Positions 1 through 8,108 are shown, counted from the stretch's first letter. The stretch: DNA of 64,000 nucleotides from Mesorhizobium muleiense (GCF_900099905.1 NZ_FNEE01000006.1:242468-306467), one strand, 5' to 3'. Numbers and translations: made by a program. The notes: generated by a model not told the origin, from the sequence alone.

Positions 1-189
1 CCGGCGTCGGCACGATTCCTTGCCGACACAGTCAACGTCGGACCAGGGCAACGCTACGATGTCGTCTGGCAGGCACGTCGGCCCGGAAAATGGCTGATCC
101 ATTGCCATATCGGGCATCATACAACCAACAACAATGTCGAGGAGAAGGGCGGTGGCGGACTGATGGTCGTAATCGATGTGCAACCCTGA
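1..189 (+). CDS. Multicopper oxidase, C-terminal fragment (gene starts before the window)
   Basis: The reading frame is open from base 1 and ends at TGA 187-189, giving the last 62 residues. It contains RPGKWLIHCHIGHH, the HCHxxxH signature that supplies type 1 and type 3 copper ligands at the C-terminus of multicopper oxidases. The protein probably oxidises Cu(I) or an organic substrate in the periplasm. The gene lies 26 bp upstream of a YqaA-like gene and opens a copper-handling cluster. The start and the first three copper motifs lie outside the window. A degraded second copy of this 3' end lies at 6409-6510. Confidence 0.85.
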   Translation, partial: PASARFLADTVNVGPGQRYDVVWQARRPGKWLIHCHIGHHTTNNNVEEKGGGGLMVVIDVQP

Positions 190-215
190 AGCCCGCTCCG
201 CAAGGCGAAACGTAG

Positions 216-653
216 ATGGATATCCTTGCCATCTACGGCGGCCTGTTTGCTATTGCCTTCGCTGCGGCGACCATCCTCCCGGCGCAGTCGGAGGCCGCCC
301 TTGCAGGGCTCCTCGCCATGGATTCCTTCTCGCCCGCAATGCTGGTTCTTGTCGCCAGCCTGGGCAACGTCCTGGGTTCTGTGGTGAACTGGGGTCTTGG
401 TCGAGGGATCGAACGCTTCCGGGACAGGCCCTGGTTTCCGCTGCGTCCCGCGACGCTCAACCGCGCCACGAACTGGTATCACCGCTATGGAAGATGGTCG
501 CTCTTGTTAAGCTGGATGCCGATCGTCGGTGACCCACTGACCGTGGTCGCTGGAGCTTTGCGCGAGCCGCTATGGAGCTTCGTCGCGATCGTCGCCTTGG
601 CGAAGGTTTCGCGTTATCTGGTTGTCGCCGGAACGGTGCTGAGTCTGATGTGA
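216..653 (+). CDS. yqaA: YqaA-family inner-membrane protein (SNARE-associated/VTT type)
   Basis: 145 residues, close to the usual ~142 for YqaA. Hydrophobic helices lie near residues 5-30, 40-60 and 120-145. The signatures ILPAQSEAALAGLL, GNVLGSVVNWGLGRG and LLSWMPIVGDPL match the family pattern (TLLPGNSE, GN.LG, LLSWMPVVGD). The biochemical role of YqaA is not established; related VTT proteins are transporters or scramblases. The ribosome site is weak. It follows the multicopper oxidase by 26 bp and is probably co-transcribed. The first third of this gene is duplicated with frameshifts at 6544-6668. Confidence 0.8.
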   Translation: MDILAIYGGLFAIAFAAATILPAQSEAALAGLLAMDSFSPAMLVLVASLGNVLGSVVNWGLGRGIERFRDRPWFPLRPATLNRATNWYHRYGRWSLLLSWMPIVGDPLTVVAGALREPLWSFVAIVALAKVSRYLVVAGTVLSLM

Positions 654-767
654 AATCGAAATGCAGACGCGTCGCAGCAGGCAGTGGCGTTCACTTTTGG
701 TTGCGTTGCAACAAACCTTACGCACGCGAACTTGACAAATCAGACGAACAATTGTCCCAAGGGCACA

Positions 768-1190
768 ATGACGAATGTTGGTCGAATCTCGATCTTGGGA
801 AACATACCGCTCCGAGCAATGCTGGCGGTCGTATTCCTGGTCATGTCGGCTCTTCAGCCTGGTCTATTTGCCACAGCCAACGCCACGGGTTTTCACGCTG
901 GGACGGATCTTCAGCCCGGGATGCATCTCCAAGACGAGACATCTGCACACGACATGGGCCATCACGGCGCCACGGCGGACGACGCGGATACGTCGGACCA
1001 TCATCACGACGGCGCCAAGCAATCCTCCGACAAGAGCTGTGAAGTCCATTGCGCGCCGGCACATGCGGTGCCGGTCGACTGCCCTGACTTGGAGCATGTT
1101 GTCTCCCGCTGCTTTGCGCCCGGCGTTGACGTCACCTTACCGCTTGGCGAATACACTGCGCTCATAAGGCCCCCCAAACATCTGAACTGA
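768..1190 (+). CDS. Small exported His/Cys-containing protein, probably metal-related
   Basis: The ATG at 768 gives 140 residues starting with an N-terminal hydrophobic signal (MLAVVFLVMSALQPGLFATANA). An upstream in-frame ATG at 684 would put a polar stretch ahead of this signal, so 768 is preferred. The mature part is rich in His (GHHGATADDADTSDHHHDG) and has Cys pairs (CEVHC, DCPD, RCF), fitting periplasmic metal binding. No family could be named with certainty; it resembles small DUF2946/CopL-like proteins of copper loci. It lies between yqaA and the lipoprotein/TolC genes on the same strand. Copper function is inferred from composition and context. Confidence 0.6.
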   Translation: MTNVGRISILGNIPLRAMLAVVFLVMSALQPGLFATANATGFHAGTDLQPGMHLQDETSAHDMGHHGATADDADTSDHHHDGAKQSSDKSCEVHCAPAHAVPVDCPDLEHVVSRCFAPGVDVTLPLGEYTALIRPPKHLN

Positions 1191-1220
1191 CGCGCCCTTT
1201 TCGGGGTGTTCGCGCAGCGT

Positions 1221-1236
1221 CGGGAATCCGTTCCCG
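1221..1236. promoter_or_regulatory. Perfect inverted repeat upstream of the lipoprotein/TolC genes
   Basis: CGGGAATCCGTTCCCG is a 6-bp perfect dyad with a 4-base centre, 36 bp before the lipoprotein start. It could be an operator or a short hairpin; no -35/-10 pair was convincing nearby. Confidence 0.25.
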
Positions 1237-1272
1237 CGCGGCCAAACGCATACGTCAAGCTTCAGGTCTACA

Positions 1273-1506
1273 ATGAAAATCGCAAGCTCCGCGATGCTCG
1301 CATCGCTGTTAGTTGCCGGATGTGCGGCGACCACGCCCCCGGACATCCTTCCCGCCTTCAATCCGGCCGATCCGGCAATGGGCGTCCGTGATGCGCACTA
1401 CCATCCGGTCGTCGTCGACTATCGCCACCGGGAGCCAGTGGATCCGCAGAATTGGCGGCGTCTCAATGAAGAACGCTCCCCTGCGAACCCGGGAGCCGGA
1501 TCATGA
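1273..1506 (+). CDS. Small lipoprotein of the copper cluster
   Basis: 77 residues. The start MKIASSAMLASLLVAGCAAT is a classic lipoprotein signal with a lipobox (LVAGC), so Cys17 would be lipidated. The rest is short and polar with His and Tyr (DAHYHPVVVDYRHREPVDP). The stop overlaps the TolC-like start (ATGA at 1503-1506), which implies translational coupling. Function is unknown; an accessory role in metal efflux is inferred from position only. Confidence 0.7.
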   Translation: MKIASSAMLASLLVAGCAATTPPDILPAFNPADPAMGVRDAHYHPVVVDYRHREPVDPQNWRRLNEERSPANPGAGS

Positions 1507-2960
1507 AACGCCGGCCCCTGACCATAGCTGCGATGGTAACCATCCCGCTGATCGCTGCCGGATGCACGACAAGCGGGGCCCTTGATGGCATCTCAGCCCC
1601 CATGGCTGGTTTCACGACAGTCGCGGCACGTGCCGAATCCGTGACCGGCAAGAAAACCGTCTGGGTGCAATCCAGCGAGGAAGCGCGGACGGTTTCAGAG
1701 CGCGTGAAAAGCCTCGTCCAGAAGAAAACAATCGGTCCAGACACCGCGGTGCAGGTCGCCTTGCTCAACAACAAGGGCCTGCAGGCCGCCTACGCGGAGA
1801 TCGGGCTGTCGGCGGCCGACATGTGGCAGGAATCGATGCTCGTCAATCCGACGATCTCGATCGGCATGATCGGCGTCGATCCTGTGCGGACGATTGAAGG
1901 AGCGGTGGTCAGCAACATCCTTGCGCTGGCGACTCACAGGCGGCGCATCGCAGTCGCGGATGCACGTTTTCGTCAGGCCCAGCTCCGCGCCGCCGAAGAA
2001 ACGTTACGACTGGCCGCGGACACGCGGCGGGCCTGGATCAACGCCGTCTCGGCCTGGGAGAGCGTTTCCTATCTGAGCAAGGCGCAAGCCGCCGCCGATG
2101 CTGCCTCCGAACTCGCTCAAAAACTTGGAGAGACGGGCGCCTTCACAAAGACCGGCCAAGCCCGCGAACACGTCTTCTATGCCGAGATCACCGGTCAGGC
2201 GGCGGAGGCGCGGCTCGCCGCCCGCACCGCCCAGGAAGAGCTCACCCGGTTGATGGGTCTATGGGGACCGGACGTCGATTACTCAGTCCCCAACATGCTT
2301 CCAGCCTTGCCCAAAGGCGCCAAGGCCAAACGCGCAATCGAGGCGGAGGCGCTAAGAAATCGCGTCGACCTTGAGATCGCGAAACTAGAGCTGGAAGCGC
2401 TGGCGAAATCCTACGGTCTGACCGAGGCGACGCGCTACGTCAGCGATCTGGAGTTACTTTCCGGTGTGGAGGTGGAACGCGAGGAGTCGGAGGAGGGTGC
2501 GACGGAAACGAGTGTCTCACCCACTCTCGAGCTCGAGTTCGTCATTCCGATTTTTGACACCGGCGAGGCACGCATGCGCAAGGCGGAGCTTGGTTACATG
2601 CAAGCCGCAAATCGGATGGCCGAAAAGGCGGTCGACATCCGGTCGGAGGCCAGATCCGCCTATGACGCCTACCGTTCGACTTACGACATTGCCCGGCACT
2701 ATCGGAACAATGTCGTGCCGCTGCGAACAAAGATCGAGGCGGAGTCGCTCCTCACCTACAACGGCATGATCACCAACACGTTCGAGCTGCTGGCGGACAC
2801 ACGCGCGAAAATCAGCTCGATCATGCTTTCCCTCAACGCCAAGCGCAACTTCTGGCTGGCCGACGTCAATCTCGGGACCGCCATCCACGGTGGCGGCGCA
2901 GGCTCGCCCGGCGGCGGCGACGCACCGGCAGCAGCCGAAGCGGGCGCCGAAGGCCACTGA
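1503..2960 (+). CDS. TolC-family outer-membrane efflux protein (CusC-like)
   Basis: 485 residues, normal for the family. An N-terminal lipoprotein signal (TIPLIAAGCTTSG) suggests a lipidated outer-membrane factor, as in CusC/OprM. Two repeated helical modules follow (near residues 75-270 and 290-460), with ALLNNKGLQAAYAEIGLSAAD and LEFVIPIFDTGEARMRKAEL typical of TolC repeats. It would form the trimeric exit duct of a tripartite pump. No inner-membrane RND pump or membrane-fusion protein is in the window, so it either pairs with a pump encoded elsewhere or acts with the periplasmic copper proteins. It is translationally coupled to the upstream lipoprotein. The tail is Gly/Ala-rich. Confidence 0.88.
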   Translation: MKRRPLTIAAMVTIPLIAAGCTTSGALDGISAPMAGFTTVAARAESVTGKKTVWVQSSEEARTVSERVKSLVQKKTIGPDTAVQVALLNNKGLQAAYAEIGLSAADMWQESMLVNPTISIGMIGVDPVRTIEGAVVSNILALATHRRRIAVADARFRQAQLRAAEETLRLAADTRRAWINAVSAWESVSYLSKAQAAADAASELAQKLGETGAFTKTGQAREHVFYAEITGQAAEARLAARTAQEELTRLMGLWGPDVDYSVPNMLPALPKGAKAKRAIEAEALRNRVDLEIAKLELEALAKSYGLTEATRYVSDLELLSGVEVEREESEEGATETSVSPTLELEFVIPIFDTGEARMRKAELGYMQAANRMAEKAVDIRSEARSAYDAYRSTYDIARHYRNNVVPLRTKIEAESLLTYNGMITNTFELLADTRAKISSIMLSLNAKRNFWLADVNLGTAIHGGGAGSPGGGDAPAAAEAGAEGH

Positions 2961-2977
2961 ACCTCAAGGAGAAGAAA

Positions 2978-4336
2978 ATGCTTTCAAGACGTCAGTTGCT
3001 TGGCGCGGGAGCCCTGCTCGCCGGCGCCACTGCATGGACCAAAACGTCCGCGATGGGGCTGCCCGACGCTGCAATCATGGAGTCCCCCGACATGCAGCCT
3101 CCGATCTTCCCGACGAGCGGACCGGACTACCAGCCGGTCGTGACGCTCAACGGCTGGACCCTTCCGCATCGCATGAACAACGGCGTGAAGGAGTTCCATC
3201 TGGTGGCCGAGCCGGTCGAACGCGAGATGTCGCCCGGCATGACTGCCTATCTCTGGGGCTACAACGGTCAATCTCCCGGCCCGACCATAGAGGCGGTCGA
3301 GGGCGATCGAGTCCGCATCTTCGTAACAAACAAACTGCCGGAGCACACGACGATCCATTGGCACGGCATGATCCTGCCCAACGGCATGGACGGAGTGACC
3401 GGTCTAACCCAGCCCGGCATCCCGCCCGGCAAGACCTTCGTCTACGAGTTCGACCTCCTGAAGAGCGGCACATTCATGTACCACCCGCACGCCGACGAAA
3501 TGGTCCAGATGGCCATGGGCATGATGGGCTTCTTCGTCATTCATCCCAAAGACCCGAAGTTCATGCGCGTGGACCGCGATTTCGTATTCCTGCTGAACGC
3601 CTTCGACATCGAACCGGGGTCGTACGTCCCGCGCATCATGGAGATGACGGATTTCAATCTCTGGGCATGGAACAGCCGCGTTTTTCCGGGGATCAGCCAT
3701 CTTCCAGTGGCGAAAAACGACCGGGTCAGGGTCCGGGTGGGCAACCTGACCATGACCAATCATCCGATCCACATGCATGGCTACGATTTCGAGGTGACCT
3801 GCACCGATGGCGGCTGGGTCCGGCCGGAGGCGCGGTGGCCGGAGGTGTCGATCGACATCCCCGTCGGCGCCATGCGGGCATATGAGTTCGAAGCCAAATA
3901 TGAGGGCGACTGGGCAATCCATTGCCATAAGTCGCACCACACAATGAACGCGATGGGCCATGACGTGCCCACGTACATCGGCGTCGACAACTCAAAAGTC
4001 ACCGACAAAATCCGCCGGGTCCAGCCCGATTACATGGCCATGGGTGACCGCGGCATGGCCGACATGGGCGAGATGGAGATGCCGCTTCCCGACAACACGA
4101 TCCCGATGATGACCGGCTGGGGCCAATTCGGCGCCATCGAGATGGGCGGCATGTTCTCGGTCGTGAAGGTTCGCGAGGGCCTCGCCTCGAACGATTATGC
4201 CGATCCGGGCTGGTACCAGCACCCGGAGGGAACCGTGGCTTACGAGTGGAAGGGGGATGTCCCCGCTCCGACGAAATCAGGCGACGCAAAAACGATGGCC
4301 CCGGCAGCGCACGGCGGTCACGGCAAACAGGGATGA
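2978..4336 (+). CDS. Tat-exported multicopper oxidase (copper resistance type)
   Basis: 452 residues. A Tat-like signal with SRRQLLGAG sits at the N-terminus. All four copper signatures are visible: HWHG (in HTTIHWHGM), MYHPHADE, HPIHMHGYDF and IHCHKSHHTMNAM. The cluster context and a Met-rich tail (MGDRGMADMGEMEMP) suggest a periplasmic cuprous oxidase detoxifying Cu(I). It is shorter than three-domain CopA proteins (~600 residues). A good ribosome site (AAGGAG) lies 10 bases before the ATG. The spacing to the TolC gene (17 bp) and the cupredoxin gene (42 bp) indicates one operon. The methionines may bind extra copper. Confidence 0.92.
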   Translation: MLSRRQLLGAGALLAGATAWTKTSAMGLPDAAIMESPDMQPPIFPTSGPDYQPVVTLNGWTLPHRMNNGVKEFHLVAEPVEREMSPGMTAYLWGYNGQSPGPTIEAVEGDRVRIFVTNKLPEHTTIHWHGMILPNGMDGVTGLTQPGIPPGKTFVYEFDLLKSGTFMYHPHADEMVQMAMGMMGFFVIHPKDPKFMRVDRDFVFLLNAFDIEPGSYVPRIMEMTDFNLWAWNSRVFPGISHLPVAKNDRVRVRVGNLTMTNHPIHMHGYDFEVTCTDGGWVRPEARWPEVSIDIPVGAMRAYEFEAKYEGDWAIHCHKSHHTMNAMGHDVPTYIGVDNSKVTDKIRRVQPDYMAMGDRGMADMGEMEMPLPDNTIPMMTGWGQFGAIEMGGMFSVVKVREGLASNDYADPGWYQHPEGTVAYEWKGDVPAPTKSGDAKTMAPAAHGGHGKQG

Positions 4337-4378
4337 GAACCGAAACCCCTCAACCTCAACCATGAGAGAAAGTGCAGC

Positions 4379-4867
4379 ATGAAACATATAATCGCAGCGA
4401 CCGTTTTGATGGCGGTCAGTTCGGGAGCAGCTCTTGCCGGTGGAACCCACGCTGGAGGCCATGGCGACAAAGCCGCCACGATGCCGATCGGCAGCCCTGG
4501 CGAGGCTGGCAAGGCAAAGCGGACCATCAACATCTCAATGTCGGAGAAGGACGACGGAAAAATGTTGTTCCAGCCGGCCGTGCTCAAGGTGATGAAGGGC
4601 GAGACCGTTCGCCTGGAGTTCGTCAACAAGGGCCAAGTCGACCACGAATTCGTCATGGACGTCCATGACGGGATCATGGAGCACAAGGCGCTGATGGAGA
4701 AATTCCCCGAGATGGAGCACGCCGATCCCAATTCGATCCGGCTGGCGCCCGGCGCCAGAGGCGAGATCATCTGGACGTTCGCCAACGCCGGCGAATTCGG
4801 CTTCGCCTGCCTGATCCCGGGTCACTACGATTTCGGCATGAAGGGCGATATCACCGTCGCCCACTAA
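4379..4867 (+). CDS. Periplasmic cupredoxin-like copper protein
   Basis: 162 residues with a Sec signal (MKHIIAATVLMAVSSGAALAG). The C-terminal half is a plastocyanin/azurin-like fold: one His in DHEFVMD, then CLIPGHYDFGMKG, the Cys-x4-His-x4-Met arrangement of a type 1 copper site. Such proteins carry electrons or copper in the periplasm, here plausibly with the multicopper oxidase just upstream. The spacer after the signal is rich in His and Gly (GTHAGGHGDK). It is part of the 1273-5177 operon. Confidence 0.85.
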   Translation: MKHIIAATVLMAVSSGAALAGGTHAGGHGDKAATMPIGSPGEAGKAKRTINISMSEKDDGKMLFQPAVLKVMKGETVRLEFVNKGQVDHEFVMDVHDGIMEHKALMEKFPEMEHADPNSIRLAPGARGEIIWTFANAGEFGFACLIPGHYDFGMKGDITVAH

Positions 4868-4892
4868 CCCCCAAATCGCAAAGGAAGCAGTC

Positions 4893-5177
4893 ATGAAGAT
4901 ATTGATAAGAGCTTTCTCGACCCTCGCGCTCGCGCTCGCCATCGGCGGGAGCGCGTTCGCACAGGAATACGTGAAAGGCGAAGTCGTCAAAGTCGACGCC
5001 AAACAGAAAAAGCTGACGATCAAGCATGAGCCGCTGACCAATCTCGACATGCCAGCGATGACGATGGTGTTCGTCGTCGCGGAGGACGGCATGATCGAGA
5101 AGGTCAAAGCGGGTCAGGCAATCGAGTTTGCAGCCGACCGCGTCAACGGGCGCATCACGGTCACCGATATCAAGTGA
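4893..5177 (+). CDS. CusF-like periplasmic copper-binding protein
   Basis: 94 residues with a signal peptide ending in GGSAFAQ. The mature domain has the CusF small beta-barrel pattern: VKVDAKQKKLTIKHEPL, then LDMPAMTMVF with the Met ligands and an upstream His, then an RVNGRITVT end. In E. coli CusF, one His and two Met bind Cu(I)/Ag(I) and hand it to the pump. Last gene of the copper operon, 25 bp after the cupredoxin gene, with AAGGAAG upstream of the ATG. Confidence 0.85.
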   Translation: MKILIRAFSTLALALAIGGSAFAQEYVKGEVVKVDAKQKKLTIKHEPLTNLDMPAMTMVFVVAEDGMIEKVKAGQAIEFAADRVNGRITVTDIK

Positions 5178-5303
5178 TCCACGACTAGCGCCGCGGGTTG
5201 CAAATCAACCCGCGGCCGCCATCCGATCAGGCAAAATGCGCTTCATGACGAGGGGGGCCGCGCAGAATGTTATCCAGAGATTCTCTTTCCAATCGTCAGG
5301 TGC

Positions 5304-5513
5304 CCTCGCGCGCGAAGGCGAGCGCTGCTTCCGTCATCGTCTGGATTTCCTCGATGGTCTTCAGCATTTTTTCCTGGAGATCGTGATCCTGGACGAACTC
5401 GGCGCGCAGCCGGAGCGAGGTCAGCGGCGTGCGCAGGTCGTGGCTGATCGCCGCCAGCATGCGCGTGCGGTCCTCGACGAAGCGCTGCAGGCGCTCCTGC
5501 ATGCGGTTGAACG
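5304..5513 (-). pseudogene. Histidine-kinase fragment (HisKA segment) copied from an EnvZ-type gene
   Basis: This 210-bp stretch matches 13835-14044 inside the kinase gene at 13311-14792 with about seven differences and no gaps, counted by eye. The encoded segment, covering RMQERLQRF through AISHDLRTPLTS to EAALAFARE, is unchanged at protein level. Both edges break abruptly: an unrelated stop follows on one side and unrelated sequence on the other. It has no start, HAMP or ATPase domain, so it is a dead fragment. It lies just downstream of the copper operon on the opposite strand. Confidence 0.8.
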
Positions 5514-5534
5514 GGCGTGCCTGTCGCTTTGGGG

Positions 5535-5912
5535 TCATCGTCCTATTCTCAAGACCACTCTTCGCCCATCGGAAAGGATTCCCGTTCCTGTGCCAGTTGG
5601 AGGTTGTCTGCTGGTCAGCGAGAACACGAATCGGGTTGAGAGTCGTCCGCAAACCATCGTTCCTTCTCCACGCGAAAAGGTAAGGTTGATGGTAGTTGTC
5701 CCTCGGCATTCGACCCCGGTATTGGTCTGCCCGCGAATAGTTCCGCGCCGTGTGATGCTGTTGACGGCAGCCGTCCCGGAAAAGGAGAGCGTCCCATCAA
5801 TAGTCTGACCGGAGACTGGTGCCGTGATGATGAGCGGGTTTTGCGCCTGCGCGTAGCCGACACCCCAGGCTATCAACATTGTCGCTAAGATTCGCCGGAA
5901 AGTACGGTGCAT
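5535..5912 (-). CDS. Small secreted protein of unknown function
   Basis: 125 residues from the ATG at 5912, preceded by CAGGAA at ribosome-site distance. The N-terminus MHRTFRRILATMLIAWGVGYAQAQ is a clear signal peptide. The mature part is Thr/Gly/Arg-rich and beta-like (ITAPVSGQTIDGTLSFSGTA, then TTTINLTFSRGEGTMVCGRL), with two Cys that could form a disulfide. No family recognised. It lies in a scar zone between a kinase fragment and an IS256 stub. Confidence 0.5.
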   Translation of the reverse strand: MHRTFRRILATMLIAWGVGYAQAQNPLIITAPVSGQTIDGTLSFSGTAAVNSITRRGTIRGQTNTGVECRGTTTINLTFSRGEGTMVCGRLSTRFVFSLTSRQPPTGTGTGILSDGRRVVLRIGR

Positions 5913-6141
5913 TTGGACGGTTCCTGTTGAGACCGCTGCAGTGCAGACTGCGAGACGGTCATGCTCGGCCTTTCCTGCCAGTCGGTCGTGTCCCACCGCG
6001 TGGTGTAGGTCGGCGGTAGCGAAGCCGCTCGCGAGCGCGCGCCCTCAACAGCGCTGTAGCGAGCGAGCGGCGTAGCGGCGGTCATCGATCTTCTTCGGTA
6101 GGGTTGGGTTGCTGACACAACCTGATTTGAAGGAACCACCG

Positions 6142-6249
6142 ATGACCAACGACATGATGAACCTGCGCACGCTCGTAGAGAAGACCCCGACGCCGATATC
6201 CTGCGCGAGATGATCGGCTTGGCCGCTGAGCGGCTGATGGAGATGGAGC
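6142..6249 (+). pseudogene. IS256-family transposase, 5' stub with frameshift
   Basis: The start MTNDMMNLRTLVEKTP, followed after a shift by the codons for ADILREMIG and AERLMEME, matches the N-terminus of rhizobial IS256-type transposases. One C is missing in the run after GAGAAGAC, which shifts the frame, and similarity stops at about 6249 in unrelated sequence. The preceding ~80 bases, with GAAGGAACCACC before the ATG, look like the element's own leader. No right end was seen, so the element is dead. Confidence 0.65.
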
Positions 6250-6325
6250 GGCCCTGCTTATGACTTGATCCTGCTACCGCATATCCGTGCCCCTTTAATG
6301 TTCAGAGGCCACTGGCGGAAAGCTC

Positions 6326-6357
6326 TTGACCTTCCCAGCGACCGGAAGTCCTTATCC
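6326..6357 (+). promoter_or_regulatory. CueR/HmrR-type (MerR family) copper promoter without an intact gene
   Basis: A -35 box TTGACC (6326-6331) and a -10-like TTATCC (6352-6357) are separated by 20 bp, the overlong spacing typical of MerR-family promoters. Between them is the dyad CTTCC-N7-GGAAG (ccttcccagcgaccggaag), close to CueR operators. Downstream is only a short ATG run (6374) that joins the decayed oxidase 3' end, so the promoter seems to have lost its gene by deletion. Confidence 0.55.
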
Positions 6358-6408
6358 TGTGGTTTTGGGGCGATGGGGAAGGCGATGTCGCGTCTAGCAG
6401 CCGCGTCA

Positions 6409-6668
6409 GCCCGGAAAATGTTTATCCATCCCGGATATCGGGCATCATACGACCAACAACAATGTCGAAGCGAAGGGCGGTGGCGGACTGATGGTCGTAA
6501 TCGATGTGCAACCCTGAAGCCCGCTCCGCAAGGCGAAAGGTAGATGGATGACTTTGCCGTTTACGGCGGCCTGTTTCTTGTCGCCTTCGCCGCGGCGACC
6601 ATCTCCCGGCGCAGTCGGAGGCCGCCCTTGCAGGGCTCCTCGCCATGAATTCCTTTTCGCCGGCACTG
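6409..6668 (+). pseudogene. Decayed duplicate of the multicopper oxidase 3' end and the yqaA 5' end
   Basis: This stretch is collinear with 81-340, including the intergenic gap between the two genes. Both genes are broken here. The HCHIGHH region is scrambled by small changes (ATGTTTATCCATCCCGGA in place of the intact codons), and the yqaA copy (ATG at 6547, MDDFAVYGGLFLVAFAAATI) loses one base in the Pro-Ala run and shifts frame. Stretches of over 40 identical bases remain (around 6476-6530). It follows the orphan CueR-like promoter. Confidence 0.8.
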
Positions 6669-6786
6669 ATCGACCCAATGCGGACGTTCGCTCTCCGAGA
6701 ACGAATTCACGCCCATGACCCTAGGCAGACGCCTTACCGCCGGCCGGCCAACGTCCGCTCTGGACGTGGAAGCTGACGTCGCGTTG

Positions 6787-6812
6787 CTCCCGCCCGAGAC
6801 ATAAGGCGGGAG
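6787..6812 (-). terminator. Hairpin after the HiPIP gene
   Basis: CTCCCGCC (6787-6794) pairs with GGCGGGAG (6805-6812) across a 10-base loop, 17 bp past the HiPIP stop on the minus strand. There is no clear U tract, so termination efficiency is uncertain. Confidence 0.4.
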
Positions 6813-6828
6813 ACCGCAATTTGTTGCA

Positions 6829-7137
6829 TCAAGCCGGCAGCGGCTCGTGGAAACGGCACCAGCCATTTGGGCTGATTGCACCGGCAACGATCTCGCACCC
6901 GTTTGGCTCTCGGAAGTGAGTACACCCACCGCAGCGTCGGCCACGATTTGGGGTGTCCTGGTACAGCGCCAGCGCCTTGGTTGTCTTTCCGGCTGCCATC
7001 GGTCCAGTCATACAGGCTGAAAGGCCGCCGGCGCTGGCAATCGCCGCACCGGTCACAGAGACTTTCAGGAAATTGCGGCGAGACAGCGCTCGGCTTGAAG
7101 CTGCCGATCCGTGGTTCACATCATCATCTTTACTCAT
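6829..7137 (-). CDS. High-potential iron-sulfur protein (HiPIP), Tat-exported
   Basis: 102 residues. A Tat signal SRRNFLKVSVTGAAIASAGG is followed by a Cys (GLSACM). The C-terminal domain is typical HiPIP: RCGGCTHF, then NGCEIVAG, then ISPNGWCRF, giving the CxxC...C...C set that holds one 4Fe-4S cluster at high potential. HiPIPs carry single electrons in the periplasm. A ribosome site (GGAG) precedes the ATG. The gene is 36 bp downstream of the ferritin-like gene, so one transcript is likely. Confidence 0.85.
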   Translation of the reverse strand: MSKDDDVNHGSAASSRALSRRNFLKVSVTGAAIASAGGLSACMTGPMAAGKTTKALALYQDTPNRGRRCGGCTHFREPNGCEIVAGAISPNGWCRFHEPLPA

Positions 7138-7173
7138 GGTCTTTCTCCAAGAGCAGCCCTCGTCGCAGTTGGC

Positions 7174-8037
7174 TCAGGTGCTCTTGAGCGTGCCGTTCAT
7201 CCCTTCCGGATAGAAGCCGCCCTTGCTCACTCCGTCCTTGTCGCTGAGATAGACGATCCGGAGCACCTCCTGTGGCGTTCTGGTGAAGGCGATCGCATCG
7301 GGCGTCGAAGGAACGATGTTGGCTTTTCCATCCACCTGGATCCCTTGATCCTTATCGTCAGATCCGTCGATTTTGTCTCGGGCATCGCAGACGGCGTTGG
7401 CGGCCTTCCAGGCTTCCTCTCCCTTCCGGTATAGCGTAGATCGCGCCATGCCCATGTGGTAGGCCTCGACCGCCAGGATGCCTGCGGCGGCGGCGAGGAA
7501 GTCTTTGTTTTTCAGAACCGTCGCCGCACCGGCATAGGCGGTGACGCCGACATCCTCGAACAACATCCCGCCGAGAACGAAGTTCGTTTCGTTACCGAAG
7601 GGGTCGAAGTCCGACCCGAGGCCCGCCGCTTCCGCGACGGCCTTGAAACCGGCATCGAAATCGATCGCCGGCCGGTCAACAGCGTCCGTTCCAAGCGTCT
7701 TGCGGTAGAAGCGGACGTGCGCGAGTTCATTTTCGGCGACTTCCTGCATGAATTCGCCGATGGCCGGCGTCTCGAAGGAGACTTGCTTGCCGCCAACGAC
7801 GTCGCCGGGTTTCGAACCAACATCGGCTGCGTCGATGCCCATTCCGGTGGTGCCGCGGAGGTAGTATTCAGCCTCCATATATTCGAGGTTGAGCGCAAAG
7901 CGGAAAATATCCTCGTCCGATATGTCCTGTGCCAATACCGGAGAAGACCGTGCGATTCCGCCGAGTGCCGCTCCGGCACCGAGTACGACAAGTCCCTGAA
8001 GCGACTGACGCCGGGATAGGTGAAGTGCGCCCTGCAT
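7174..8037 (-). CDS. Exported ferritin-like domain protein (desiccation-related type)
   Basis: 287 residues. The N-terminus has a Tat-like signal (LSRRQSLQGLVVLGAGAALG, cleavage near SPVLAQ). The body is a four-helix ferritin-like domain with carboxylate/His motifs FALNLEYMEAEYYLRG, VAENELAHVRFYRK and LAVEAYHMGMARS, consistent with a di-metal site. Members are annotated as ferritin-like or desiccation-related proteins and their precise activity is unknown. Pairing with HiPIP suggests a periplasmic iron or oxidative-stress role. AGGAGACC lies before the ATG, and a possible ECF promoter is at 8109-8137. Confidence 0.85.
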   Translation of the reverse strand: MQGALHLSRRQSLQGLVVLGAGAALGGIARSSPVLAQDISDEDIFRFALNLEYMEAEYYLRGTTGMGIDAADVGSKPGDVVGGKQVSFETPAIGEFMQEVAENELAHVRFYRKTLGTDAVDRPAIDFDAGFKAVAEAAGLGSDFDPFGNETNFVLGGMLFEDVGVTAYAGAATVLKNKDFLAAAAGILAVEAYHMGMARSTLYRKGEEAWKAANAVCDARDKIDGSDDKDQGIQVDGKANIVPSTPDAIAFTRTPQEVLRIVYLSDKDGVSKGGFYPEGMNGTLKST

Positions 8038-8108
8038 GGCGGTCTCCTATGTTTGTTGATTCAACGCCGCTGTCAGCACCGCGGCGCCGAGTGCATTTGC
8101 CTGATGAT

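Noticed and set aside
732..760. TTGACA-like promoter ahead of the His-rich protein gene as a CueR site
   Set aside because: The -35 box is good, but no matching -10 or CueR dyad follows at the required spacing.
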